DNA of 17,646 nt from Ramicandelaber brevisporus (lineage: Eukaryota > Kickxellomycota > Ramicandelaberales > Ramicandelaberaceae), in the NCBI GenBank assembly GCA_025201865.1, contig MU603153.1, forward strand, positions 1 through 17,646. The letters run 5' to 3'. Shown one piece after another: positions 5,615-15,543 of the stretch. Made by a program: the position numbers and the translations under genes. A model generated the notes under the pieces. That model made no database searches. It saw only the letters and a list, made by a program, of their open reading frames with translations, and had not been told where the DNA came from. Within the stretch, counting starts at the first letter, position 1. Each line of letters starts with the position of its first letter.

Positions 5615-8600
5615 ATGACTCCTTCCACAGCAACTATAGCAACAGTGCCATCGGTGGCCAGTGCTGGCAGCGGCTCAATCGGCGAGTCTCGTAGTCGGCT
5701 GCGCATATTGAATGTAACGCACTTCTTGCCGTACACGTGCACACTTCATGCCGATGTGGCAGGGCCTCAACTGGCTGCACCGGTGGCTGTTACATTGTCA
5801 CCATCTCCAGAAACCGTCCTGCCATCAGCTATCCCGACACCTCCGCCCAATGAGGCCAAGCATGGTCGCTCAGCAGCAGCAGCATCTCAGCAACAGCATC
5901 AATCTCTATTAACAGTTCCGAGCGCCACAACCTCCGCGTCATCATCATCAGCATCGGCAGCAGCAGCATCAGCATCAGCATCATCTGGAGCAAGCTCGTT
6001 TGGATTCCGCTGGGAGCTTGGCCGCCGTCGTCGCCACTCTGCCATGTACGCAGGCATTTCATCACTGGAGAGCGCTGGGGTTGAGACCTTGCACATTGGT
6101 GCCATTGATTCCTATCGCCGTGGTGACGGTATGGGTGGCGAGCTCGACACCACTCTCCTGCCCGACGAGCAGCGTGCCAGTCTCGAGACTGCCTTGCGAC
6201 ACAACCACGGCTGCGTTCCAGTCTTTGTTGGTGCTAAGCAAGCCAGTGGTCACTATGACGGCTACTGCAAGACTGAGCTGTGGCCGTTGCTGCATTACAC
6301 GTCGTGGGGTGGCAAGGGCGATGGACGTGCAGATGGAAATCAATTTTGGGGAGACTATGTGGCGGTCAATCGGCTGTTTGCAGAAGCGATTGCGCGAGAG
6401 TATCGATCTGGCGATATTGTGTGGGTTCATGATTATCACTTGCTATTGGTGCCGCAGATTTTGAGAGAGTTGCTTGGTGCGCCATTGGTGCTGCAGCGGC
6501 AGATTCAAGCACAGCAGCCGACCGTTAAAGAGGCGTCGACATCATTCCCAGCTGCAACTACAGGCCCAGCCGTGGCTCCAGGTCATGTTTCACCACCAGA
6601 CACTCCCAAACAGTCGCCCGAACAGACTCCATGCGCCTCGCCTGCAAGCAAGGCCGACAACAGTGCCATCCAAGAGCATCAACAGAAGGTTGCCGATGCC
6701 GCAGCCACTGCTCTGCGTGTGCCGATTGGTCTCTTCCTGCACACGCCATTCCCCAGCTCTGAGCTGTTCCGTGCTCTGCCTCGGCGCCGACAGTTGTTAG
6801 AGGGCATTCTTGGCTCAACTCTCATTGGCTTCCAGACATATGGCTACTCTCGTCACTTCATCAGCAGCTGCTCTCGTGTCCTTGGTCTCGAATCATCGCC
6901 GTCTGGCATCGACTACAACGGTCGCCAGGTCGAAGTTGGCATCTTCCCAGTGGGTATCAATGTAGAGGCCATGATTCAGCGCAGCTCCACTGCTGCGGTT
7001 GCTGCCCAAGCTCGTGCCATTCGCGAAATGTATCCAGACAAGCTCATCATCTTTGGTCGCGATCGCCTTGATCAGGTCTCTGGCATTGACCACAAAATGT
7101 ACGCGTTTGAGCACTTCTTGCGCAACTATCCCGAATGGCGCGGCAAAGTGGTTCTCATTCAGGTCACCTCCCCGCAGAACTACACTGCCCCGCGTCTGGC
7201 TGGTTCACAGGCTCACTCCGGTGCATTGGCAGCCAGCATCTCTCGCAAGGAATTAGCCAAGTTTGAAGCTCGCCTGAATGACACCGTCACACGCATCAAC
7301 TCATCATTTGGCTCGCTCAACTTTACCCCGATCCATCACCACATGCACTGGTACCTGAGCAAGGAGGAATACTATGCCCTGCTGAGCATTGCTGACCTTG
7401 GCCTGATCACTCCGGTCCGTGATGGCATGAACACCACCTCCCACGAGTTCATTGTGTGCCAGCGCGAGAAACACAGCCCACTGATTCTGAGTGAGTTTGC
7501 TGGTGTTGCTGGCAGCATGCCCGCTGCCTACCTGGTCAATCCGTACGACTACTCTGGCGTTTCTCGTGCCATTGATACTGCCCTGCGTCTTGGTCCAACT
7601 GAGCGTGCTGCCAAGCATCGCCAGCTAATGTCGTATGTGACTTCCCACACTGCCGGCACCTGGGCTCGCTCTCTGGTTGGCGCACTGGTGGCTTCCTCTG
7701 GCCCTGGTTCCATTCCGCAACTCCCACCTGGCTTTGGTGGTATGCTTCTTGCCAACAACAAGACATTTGGACAAGGTCAAGGTGCTGCACAGACTCGCGC
7801 ACTCAACATGTCATCCCTGGCCACTGCTTATCAGAATGCACGCCGTCGCCTCCTGTTGTTTGACTACGATGGCACTCTTACACCAATTGTTTCAACCCCA
7901 AGTGCTGCGCTGCCATCTCCAAAGATGCTTGCTGGTCTCAGTGCTCTGTGCCAAGATCCGCGCAACTCGGTGTGGATCATTTCTGGCCGTGACATGGAGT
8001 TCTTGGACCAGCATATCACATCTGCTGTGCCTGGAATTGGTGTCAGCGCTGAGCACGGCTGTTTCCTGCGCATGCCATACGCCGGTACATCGACAAGTCC
8101 ATCACCATCGAACAGCGGCTCGCCTCGCTCCACCGCCCTCTCCCGCATCATTGACGAGGCTCGCTCGCCTACTCCAGTGTCAGCCACATCATCTGACACC
8201 GAGCTTGACGATGGCAGCCTCTCTGAGGTGGACATCAGCACTATCTGGGTCAACCTGCTCGAGGGTCTCGACATGTCATGGATGGATGACGTCCAAAAGA
8301 TCTTTAGCTACTACACCGAGCGCACCGAGGGTTCATTTGTCGAGCGCAAGCATGCTTCCGTCGTCTGGCACTATCGTCTGGCTGATCAGACGTATGCCAT
8401 GTTCCAAGCCAAGGAGTGTCACAACCACCTGGAGAATGCCGTGGTGAGCAAGCTGCCGGTTGAGATTATGCTGGGCAAGAAGAACATTGAAGTGCGTCCA
8501 GTCTCGATGAACAAGGGCGAGATTGTGCGTCGCTTGCTTGAGGAGACTCGCGAGTGTGACTTTGTGTTCTGCGCGGGTGACGACAAGACTGACGAGGACA

Positions 8601-8992
8601 TGTTCCGTATGCTGAACCGCCATGTTAGCCAGCACAATGCGTACAACACCACGCCTGCTGCCGACGCTGGCGACCCATGTGTCTACGAGGCTGCGACTAC
8701 CGAGAGCATTCCCGACCAAGTATCGGCCGAGCTGGGATCAGCGGATAGTGAGCAGGGCAAGCACAAGGAGCCAATGCGTCTCAAGCGCCGTCTGAGCACA
8801 TCGCGCGTCCATCGCCACCACAAGCACTCTCATCTGACCAGCAACAACATTTACACAGTGTCCGTTGGCTCTGCGCAGAAGGGCACCTCAGCACTGTGGT
8901 ATGTCGAGACTCCGTTTGAGGTCATCGATGCTGTCACGCTGATGGCAAGCAGCTCCAAATCATCTGCTCCTCTCGCTTCTTCAACTAAATAA
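5615..8992 (+). CDS. TPS2: Trehalose-6-phosphate phosphatase, Tps2 type (inactive-looking synthase domain + phosphatase domain)
   Basis: This 1125-residue protein is predicted to dephosphorylate trehalose-6-phosphate to trehalose in the cytosol, within the trehalose synthase complex. The N-terminal GT20 domain runs from LRILNVTHFLPY (about 29) through HDYHLLLVP (272-280), HTPFPSSE (376), RLDQVSG (484-490) and VRDGMNTTSHE (601-611). Arg484 matches OtsA Arg262, but the lysine five residues later is Ser489. Together with the DGMNTTSHE form, this indicates a Tps2-like rather than catalytic synthase. The HAD phosphatase has DYDGTLT (750-756, both Asp present), ISGRD (790) and GDDKTDED (988-995), so it should be active. 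Low-complexity Ser/Pro/Ala inserts sit near 50-125, 285-370, 815-870 and 1000-1065. The second stretches the usual gap of about 25 residues between the HDYH and HTPFP motifs to 104. KRRLS around Ser1061 is a PKA-like site. The ATG at 5615 (AAGATGA) is the first in frame. The upstream frame is open but has no ATG. Confidence 0.95.
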   Translation: MTPSTATIATVPSVASAGSGSIGESRSRLRILNVTHFLPYTCTLHADVAGPQLAAPVAVTLSPSPETVLPSAIPTPPPNEAKHGRSAAAASQQQHQSLLTVPSATTSASSSSASAAAASASASSGASSFGFRWELGRRRRHSAMYAGISSLESAGVETLHIGAIDSYRRGDGMGGELDTTLLPDEQRASLETALRHNHGCVPVFVGAKQASGHYDGYCKTELWPLLHYTSWGGKGDGRADGNQFWGDYVAVNRLFAEAIAREYRSGDIVWVHDYHLLLVPQILRELLGAPLVLQRQIQAQQPTVKEASTSFPAATTGPAVAPGHVSPPDTPKQSPEQTPCASPASKADNSAIQEHQQKVADAAATALRVPIGLFLHTPFPSSELFRALPRRRQLLEGILGSTLIGFQTYGYSRHFISSCSRVLGLESSPSGIDYNGRQVEVGIFPVGINVEAMIQRSSTAAVAAQARAIREMYPDKLIIFGRDRLDQVSGIDHKMYAFEHFLRNYPEWRGKVVLIQVTSPQNYTAPRLAGSQAHSGALAASISRKELAKFEARLNDTVTRINSSFGSLNFTPIHHHMHWYLSKEEYYALLSIADLGLITPVRDGMNTTSHEFIVCQREKHSPLILSEFAGVAGSMPAAYLVNPYDYSGVSRAIDTALRLGPTERAAKHRQLMSYVTSHTAGTWARSLVGALVASSGPGSIPQLPPGFGGMLLANNKTFGQGQGAAQTRALNMSSLATAYQNARRRLLLFDYDGTLTPIVSTPSAALPSPKMLAGLSALCQDPRNSVWIISGRDMEFLDQHITSAVPGIGVSAEHGCFLRMPYAGTSTSPSPSNSGSPRSTALSRIIDEARSPTPVSATSSDTELDDGSLSEVDISTIWVNLLEGLDMSWMDDVQKIFSYYTERTEGSFVERKHASVVWHYRLADQTYAMFQAKECHNHLENAVVSKLPVEIMLGKKNIEVRPVSMNKGEIVRRLLEETRECDFVFCAGDDKTDEDMFRMLNRHVSQHNAYNTTPAADAGDPCVYEAATTESIPDQVSAELGSADSEQGKHKEPMRLKRRLSTSRVHRHHKHSHLTSNNIYTVSVGSAQKGTSALWYVETPFEVIDAVTLMASSSKSSAPLASSTK

Positions 8993-8993
8993 A
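8988..8993 (+). terminator. AATAAA overlapping the TPS2-like stop codon
   Basis: The last codons read ACT AAA TAA A, so AATAAA spans the stop. A T-rich region follows from about 9022. It is a plausible polyadenylation signal, as at the U1-70K stop, but it could be fortuitous. Confidence 0.35.
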
Positions 8994-9290
8994 CGACCTT
9001 TTCATTGCACGATGACCAAACTCTTTTTCTGTTTCACCAATATCGTTTATTATTACTTTTTATTATTATAATTGCGCTGCTTCCATATTTTTCTTCTTCT
9101 TCTTTTTACATTCATACTCTTTTTTCTTTACACATGCAAAAACACAAACACAAACACAGCAATTTCATCCTTTTAACCACTAAAAACGATCAGCGTGGAT
9201 GTAATTACGATGGACAGTCACGGAGCGTAGGGGTCGATCAGGTACTGGCTGATTTCAAATATTCGCCACGCAAACAAATCCGTGCCGATG

Positions 9291-9802
9291 ATTCAGCCCG
9301 CAGTTGCCACTTTACACACCTTCCGCCCTGGCTTTGGCTTGGCTCTGCGCCGTCTGCTTGGCCTACCTTTCCTTTCTCCTGTCTATCCATCATCCACTGA
9401 ATCCCCCCTTTCTTGTACTTTTTCTTTTCTCTTTTGTTTTGTTTCTCTTTTCAGACATAAACCAAAAGTTGCTTGATTGTTTGTAATCACTCCGGATAGC
9501 TCGTAGACAGACCAGCAGCAGCAATATAACTCGTTTTAGGATACTTTGACTTGCCATCATTACTTCCCCCTCTCCCCTTTTGGGCCTGAAAGTCGCACAT
9601 TATCCAGTCACCAACACAATCTTCTCTGTGTGACACTCTCTCCTTTTCTCTGTTCTCTCTTCTCTTCTCTTTCTTTCTCTCTCTCATTCCAAGGTTGGAT
9701 TCATTTCACACAACTCAACAGTACTACAATTACAATACTGAAAAAAGAAGAGAAAGAAAGAGAAGGAAAACAGGGACGAACAGACGCTACGCGGCTCTCA
9801 TT
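9291..9802 (+). promoter_or_regulatory. ATG-free leader of the C2H2 gene, with a probable leader-intron acceptor at 9454
   Basis: No ATG occurs between 9291 and the start codon at 9803. From 9304 to 9452 there is no AG. The stretch becomes increasingly pyrimidine-rich and ends in TTTCTCTTTTCAG (AG at 9453-9454), a very good 3' splice site. CACTGAAT near 9396-9402 could be the branch point. CAG|GTACTG at 9239-9246 is one possible donor, but it is weak. The rest of the gap (8993-9290) contains the TPS2-like 3' end and no gene I can support. Confidence 0.45.
9405..9578 (+). promoter_or_regulatory. Cluster of stress-element-like CCCCT sites upstream of the C2H2 gene
   Basis: CCCCT occurs at 9405-9409, 9567-9571 and 9574-9578, with a reverse-orientation AGGGG further up at 9229-9233. 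This pentamer is the STRE read by Msn2/Msn4, and the encoded protein has the same base-contacting residues. Some CCCCT is expected by chance in C/T-rich DNA, so this is only suggestive of autoregulation. Confidence 0.3.
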
Positions 9803-11113
9803 ATGACCACTTCGACAAAAGCACATTGCAAAGTCGCAGATTTGATGGATACTCAAACCGCGATAGCACAAACAACCTCAGCATCGGCAGCAGCAGCAGC
9901 AGCAGCCACCACCACAGCCATACCGGGTGGGATTGTCAATGCAGGTGCGGATCACCACCACCACAACAACCACCACCATACTCACCATCCTCACTATCCG
10001 CACAATGACCGATGTAAAGAGAATGCAAGTGGCGGCAACACTGGTTTCGAAACAGTCGCTAACCTGTCCTCTTCTCACACTGGTCAGGGACACAATTCAA
10101 GCGGGTTTTCACAACAACAACAGAAACAGCAACAGCAACAGCAACAGCAGTCCACAGCTTTTGTTCCAACCACTCCTCACTCGTCATCTTGTTTGCGGAC
10201 TGCTGCTCATTTCAACTCGTCAGCGGAAACACAAACACAAGCGCAAACACAAACGCAGCTACCAGCAGCAATAGACTGGCAGTCATCTTCAACTGTATAC
10301 CACCGCCACCAACAGCACCAACAGCAGCAACAGCAGCAGCAACAACAGTCTGCTTCAAGAACACAGAAAAGAGTACCAACAGTAACAGCAGAGTCACACC
10401 AAGAGGTGTCAGGAACTGAAGAATCAACGACGGTCCTGACCTCCGTCGCACAGCAACAACAACAACAACAGCAACCACAGCAACAAAATTTAAACTGCGA
10501 TAGTTGTCAGAACAACGTGGACGGTAGTGACACTCGGAAGTTACCACCGCCGCAGCAGCAGCAGCAGTTTCAACAGCAGCAACAGTATCAGCAACAGCAC
10601 GGTCACACACTATTGTCGTCGTCGTCGCTGTCGTTGCCATCGTTGTCGATAGCGCAGCCGCCGTTATCCATTTGTGCAAACAAGTCCTGCACAACACACT
10701 CCTCTAGTGAGCAGAAGGCTACGATAGCGACGCCAGCGACAACGCCAGAGTCGCACAGCAACACTGCGACTGAGTGTAGCCGAAGCAGTAGTCTCTCCGT
10801 CAAGCTCTCCAGTGGGAGCAAAGTTGAAGTTAGAGAAGAGTCAGGTACGCACACCGCATCCACATTGACGAGTGTCAAATCGACCAACCCTCCCTATTCC
10901 AGTCTCAATCCTATCTTGAACAACACTTCGGAGAGCAGCACAAGGAGCCGACAGTCAAACAACCACTACAACTACAACTACAGCTACAACAGTTACAACA
11001 GCTGCGACAGCTATCAGCAGACTCAGAATCAGAGTCACATTCAGGGTAATCCCTTCAACTACCTCTCACAATCACAGCCGCAGCCACCACCACAGCAACC
11101 GCAAAAACTGCAA

Positions 11114-11144
<31 letters not shown>

Positions 11145-13656
11145 CACCACTGCCACCACTGCCGCCGCCACTTGCTCACTCCGATGTTGCTACTGCTGCA
11201 TCTTTAACAAGAACAGTTCGCAACACATTCCCACATCACACTCCAAGTACTACTCCAACAGCCACACAACAAATACAGCAAGTACAGCAACTGCAGCAAC
11301 AACTGCAACTGCAAGGCAGTTCTTCTTCTTCTATTCCTCTTATCCACACTCTCAAAATGTCACCCACAAACCAAGTCACAAACAACAACAGCAGTAACAA
11401 CAACAGCAACAACAACAACAGCGGCAGAAATAAAGTTGAAATGCCCCGCCACACAACCACTTCAACAGCAACAATAACAGCAACACCAATATCAGTAACC
11501 TACAGCAGCATTGATAGCAACAGACCAAATACAAATTCAGCAAATGGCAGTGCGGCATCTGCGACAGTCAACCAGCCTACCTCTGTCGCAACATTGTCCC
11601 TAACCGAGGCACATGGTTCACCTTCTTCTTCACTGCGACGCTCTCAACTTGTCTCACATCACCAACACCAACACCAACACTCTCAACGTCATTCAAATCA
11701 TAATCGAGCCACCAGCAATATTGGGCCATCTCCACTAAGTACGCTGCACACCACGGGACTGCCAATTTTATATAGCAACAACGCTCCACTCACTGCACAT
11801 CCATTCAACAACAACAACAATAGCAGCAACACCTTTTCAGCCCTCTTCTCACCTCCTACCTCTCAATTAATTCCACAGCGCACAGCTAATATGCCTGTAA
11901 AACAGCAGCAACAGCAACAGCAACGGCAACAACTGCCTCAACAGGCACAAGGTACAGGCCCAGCCACATTCACATCCACAGCAGTAACAACAGCAGCAGC
12001 AACAGCAACAACTGGCGGAGTCACATTCAGTATTGATGATGAGCAGCTGAATAGCCAATACACTATCCCACGCACATACTCAAGCGCACTCTGTAATGAA
12101 CTGTCAGCACCACCTTCAGAGAGCTCCACTGCCCCATTGGCTCAAACAGCCGCGCAGCATCTGATTGGTGAAGGCAACGCTCAATCTAAGGAGATGGCAG
12201 CCAGCCAGCACCAACAACACCAGCAACATCAATCGCAAAGTGTTGGTGCATCCAACGCACCAGAGCTGATTCAGAGTGCAACAGAGTCGTCACGCTCAAT
12301 TGTTGCTACGCTCTATGGTTTAAATGGAAATGGAACCGCTCCAGTTACCACCGGCCACCCTTCATTTCCCTCACAGCCTCCCCCTGGCAATGATACTGGT
12401 GTGGCCTCTGCTCAACAACAACAACAGCCACGTCCTGCAGCAACCACTCTGATCTTTGACAGTGGCTCCATTTATCGCCGTAGAATTCGTGCCTCGACTG
12501 ATGCTGCTCCTCTCATTGCACCGATTGCGCCTAGTGTCAATGCTATTGCACCTGCACCATCGAATGTTCCTCTTCAATCTACACAGCCTCCAGCACTTCT
12601 GCTTCAACATCAGCAACTGTCTGCCATTCCAGCGATGATGATGCCACAGTTCAGTGCTTATACTCCGATGCATCCAGATTTCAATCAACACACTCCACGC
12701 ACTGCTACATTTACTGGAGGCAGTGCAGTTCATTTGCCACTTCCAACAGGGTTTGGCAGAGCAGGTATTTACAGTGCATTCTCATCACCTCAGCGCCACA
12801 TTCAGCAACAACATCAGCAACAACAACAGCAACAACAACAACTCCTCCACCATCAATCAATGATGATGTATCATCCATCTCAGTCAATGACTCCAAGCAC
12901 GGCAATCTTTTCTTCTCCTGGGTTTATCACCGATACTGACAATAACAACGCGCAGCAACAGCAGCTGGCAAAAGATCAAGATGGTGGTGAAGGCACAATG
13001 TCTGACAGTGCGCCAGGTTCTGGCTCAAGTGGAAAGCGTAAAAGAGACACTGGCACCAAGGAGTTTGTGTGCAAAGTGTATGGATGTGGAATGATATTTC
13101 ATAGAGCAGAGCACTTGATGCGTCACAGTCGTAAACACACTGGAGAGAAGCCATACAGATGCATTATACCTGGCTGCACAAAGTCATTTAGTCGATTTGA
13201 TAACATGCTGCAGCATACTCAAACACACCCAAGAGGCGGCTTGCCCCCTCTATTCACTTCCACCTCTTCCAAAGTTACATCCTCAGCATCATCCAGCAAG
13301 ATTCCTTCAGCCAGCGTCACCGCAAAGAGCACAGCTGCTGCGGCTGCAACTACCGGTGGCAAAGGCAATGGCATTAGCGTTGATTCAGCCACAATGCCTA
13401 CCTCTGCCACTGCTGCCATTCCAATTCAGCTGCCAAAAGTCAAAATTAGACCAATTGGTGGCCGCACTTCCAAACGAACTGCATCTGCAGTTACGGCTGG
13501 TGCGTTGTCAGGCAGCCATCTGAAGGTCAAGACCGCTGGTAGTGCTAACGTTGCAGACTCTGCTGGTATACTGGCCACTCCATTGTCTGCTCGGTTTGCA
13601 TCTGGTCAAGACTCTTTGCCATCATCTGCCACAGCATTCATCTTTCCTATCACAGG

Positions 13657-13692
<36 letters not shown>

Positions 13693-14264
13693 ACCCATGA
13701 CTGCATTTGGCAGCAAACTAGCGGTTCCAAATAGTGAACAGAATGGTGACGCAATCGAACGCACACCAAGCACTGAGGGCAAGCCGCCTGCACACAAACG
13801 GCAGAAGACTGGAGCCGGTAGAAGCCGTCGTCGCACCATCTCGAGAGTTGGTATGAATTTGCCTCCACAAATGCCGCTCCAGCCAACTCCAGAGCTGCCG
13901 CTCGCCACCACCACTGCCACCACTATTGCTGCAACCACTACTGCCACTGCTACTGCCACTACCACTGCTGCAAGACAGCCAGCCCCAATTGCACCAACAC
14001 CAACAACGTCTTCAACAGCAGCAGCAGCAACTACCATGACAATGGCAAAGGTGGCTGGCCAGACTTCAAGTGGACTGCCAATGCAATACTCTGTTCATCC
14101 TACACCTACTGCAATGATGGCGTCGTATGGCTACCCTGGCATGCTTCCTGGCTATTACGGCATGATGACACCGACCACCGCAACTAGTGTTGGCGGAGCT
14201 GCATCTCATACTGCTGGTACAACAATGCCAGCTCGTCCACAACTGTCACTACCTGCTGGCGGCT

Positions 14265-14311
<47 letters not shown>

Positions 14312-15019
14312 GCTTCTGCTGCACAGAGTGGTAAGATTCCGACCACAGCTACTGCGTATGGTCAAACTTCTGGTAGTGTCTTTGGCGGCACTCGTCCACC
14401 GCACACTGCATCGACTGCCACCGGTTCATTCCCCGAGATTCAGCGTCCAATTCTTCCAGTACGATCGGACGCCGGTCTGTACATTAGCTCCACAGAGCAG
14501 CCAGGTGCTCAACTGCACGGCACACGCATCCGCCTTTATCCCTCCGACTACACTGGTAGTACCAGCCAAGCACATCCTGCCAACATTGCTGCCATTACAG
14601 CTGTCACGGCTGCTACCGGTGGCTCACACCGTCGCTCATCGTCTGCTTTCCAGACTCTTGTTGATGTTGCCAATGCTGGTCTTCAGCGCAGAGATAGCGA
14701 TGCCTCCGATGAACCGCTGTCCCGCACACATCACCATCACGGCCGCACACGGGCTGGCACAGTAAGTGGCGCGTCAAACACTCCCTCACTATCGGCATCC
14801 TCAGTGCCTCCGCAGCCATCCACCTTGAACATTGTTGACACTGCAACTCTTGAACTTCCACCATTGTCTGCAGCGTCATCAACGGCTGTCAAAGGACCTG
14901 CAGACTTGTCACTCCGTCCATCAGCAGTAACAACAAACAATGGCGCCACAACTGCTGGCGCTACGACTACAACTGCGACTGCTGTGGTTTCTGGGGTTAC
15001 ACCAGATTCATCAGCTTAA
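9803..15019 (+). CDS. Large polyQ C2H2 zinc-finger transcription factor, Msn2/4-like DNA-binding domain
   Basis: This 1738-residue, low-complexity protein has one pair of C2H2 fingers. Finger 1 has C1090, C1095, H1108 and H1112; finger 2 has C1120, C1125, H1138 and H1142. Both are C-x4-C-x12-H-x3-H, and they are joined by TGEKPYR. Helix residues -1/2/3/6 are R-E-H-R (RAEHLMR) and R-D-N-Q (RFDNMLQ), the same as in yeast Msn2, which predicts binding to AGGGG. A basic KRKR (1078-1081) just before the fingers and HKRQK...RSRRRT near 1330-1342 could be nuclear localisation signals. PKA-like RRxS sites occur near 1609 (HRRSSS) and 1630 (QRRDS). The first 1050 residues are Gln/Ser/Thr/Asn/His-rich with at least eight polyQ blocks, and poly-Ala and poly-Thr runs follow the fingers. 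This composition is typical of activation or prion-like regions. The first in-frame ATG is at 9803, and upstream codons lack one. Outside the fingers no domain is recognised. Confidence 0.9.
10109..12842 (+). repeat. Set of CAA/CAG repeat tracts encoding polyglutamine
   Basis: Separate CAA/CAG blocks lie near 10110-10150, 10310-10348, 10451-10489, 10552-10600, 11105-11143, 11901-11940 and 12802-12842, with CAAC/AAC (Asn) tracts at about 11385-11420. Codons are mixed CAA and CAG in most blocks, so the glutamine runs look kept at protein level, not just recent pure-repeat slippage. Confidence 0.85.
13661..13693 (+). repeat. (GCT)11 microsatellite encoding polyalanine
   Basis: Eleven pure GCT codons plus a GCA encode twelve alanines downstream of the zinc fingers. 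The lack of synonymous change points to recent slippage. Confidence 0.9.
14267..14311 (+). repeat. (ACT)15 microsatellite encoding polythreonine
   Basis: Fifteen pure ACT codons encode fifteen threonines. The perfect identity of the units suggests a young, length-variable tract. Confidence 0.92.
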
Positions 15020-15543
15020 CATATCTCACTTGTTTTTTTTTTTATGACCAACATTCGACCACGATTCCTATCCATACTCTCTCTCATCCAGTAACTGCTT
15101 GTGTTTCTTATATTACTTTTTTATTTACTCTTGCTTCCCTGCTTATACATTTTCTCAATTTGCTTTTCAGTAGCTTATCCGACACCACCACCATCACCGT
15201 CACCACCACATTATTTCACTCCACTCCACTCTCCTGCTCACTATTTTTAGTTTACTTCGACCGCTTGCACACAGGCTTATTTTGTTTTAAATCACACACA
15301 TTCTCATTTAGAATGAACAGCTTGAGTTTCGCATCTTACGATTCCTTGAGCATAAAAGTTTGATTTGTAAAAGAAAGATGATGGAAATAGTAAAGAAAAG
15401 AGTTATTAACGAAGGATGCAATGCGAAGTGTGAAGTAAATGTAAAAAAAATAACAAAATGGCCAAAGAGAATGCAAGGAAATGCAAGAAATGCAAAGGAA
15501 ATGCAGTAAAATGCTATAATATGCGAGATATGGAAAGGAGGAT
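15020..15543. other. Convergent 3' region between the C2H2 gene and the secreted-protein gene
   Basis: Two genes end toward each other across 524 bp. The left part, after a T run at about 15032-15043, is T/C-rich on the + strand. The right part is A/G-rich on the + strand, that is U/C-rich in the - strand transcript. No ORF here has protein-like composition and I see no RNA gene. An ATGC-based repeat at the right edge is listed separately. Confidence 0.6.
15471..15530 (-). repeat. Degenerate ATGCAAGGAA repeat with a 10-bp period in the 3' region of the secreted-protein gene
   Basis: ATGC starts at 15471, 15481, 15490, 15501, 15511 and 15521, giving spacings of 10, 9, 11, 10 and 10. The first four copies read ATGCA. 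In the - strand transcript this is repeated TTCCTTGCAT-like sequence starting about 15-20 nt after the stop codon at 15544. An isolated ATGCAATGC lies further on at 15416. Confidence 0.65.

Noticed and set aside
9695-9802. 36-residue extension of the C2H2 protein from a TTG codon
   Set aside because: There is no ATG. The Arg/Lys/Glu content comes from a GA-rich leader stretch. The ATG at 9803 has A at -3.
13606-14037. 143-residue Ala/Val-rich - strand ORF
   Set aside because: It is antisense to GCT/ACC repeat codons of the C2H2 gene and has no domain or independent start context.
15361-15543. CRISPR-like or structural RNA array suggested by the repeated ATGCA words
   Set aside because: The units are about 10 bp with no spacers. 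This is a degenerate short tandem repeat in a eukaryotic 3' region, not an array.
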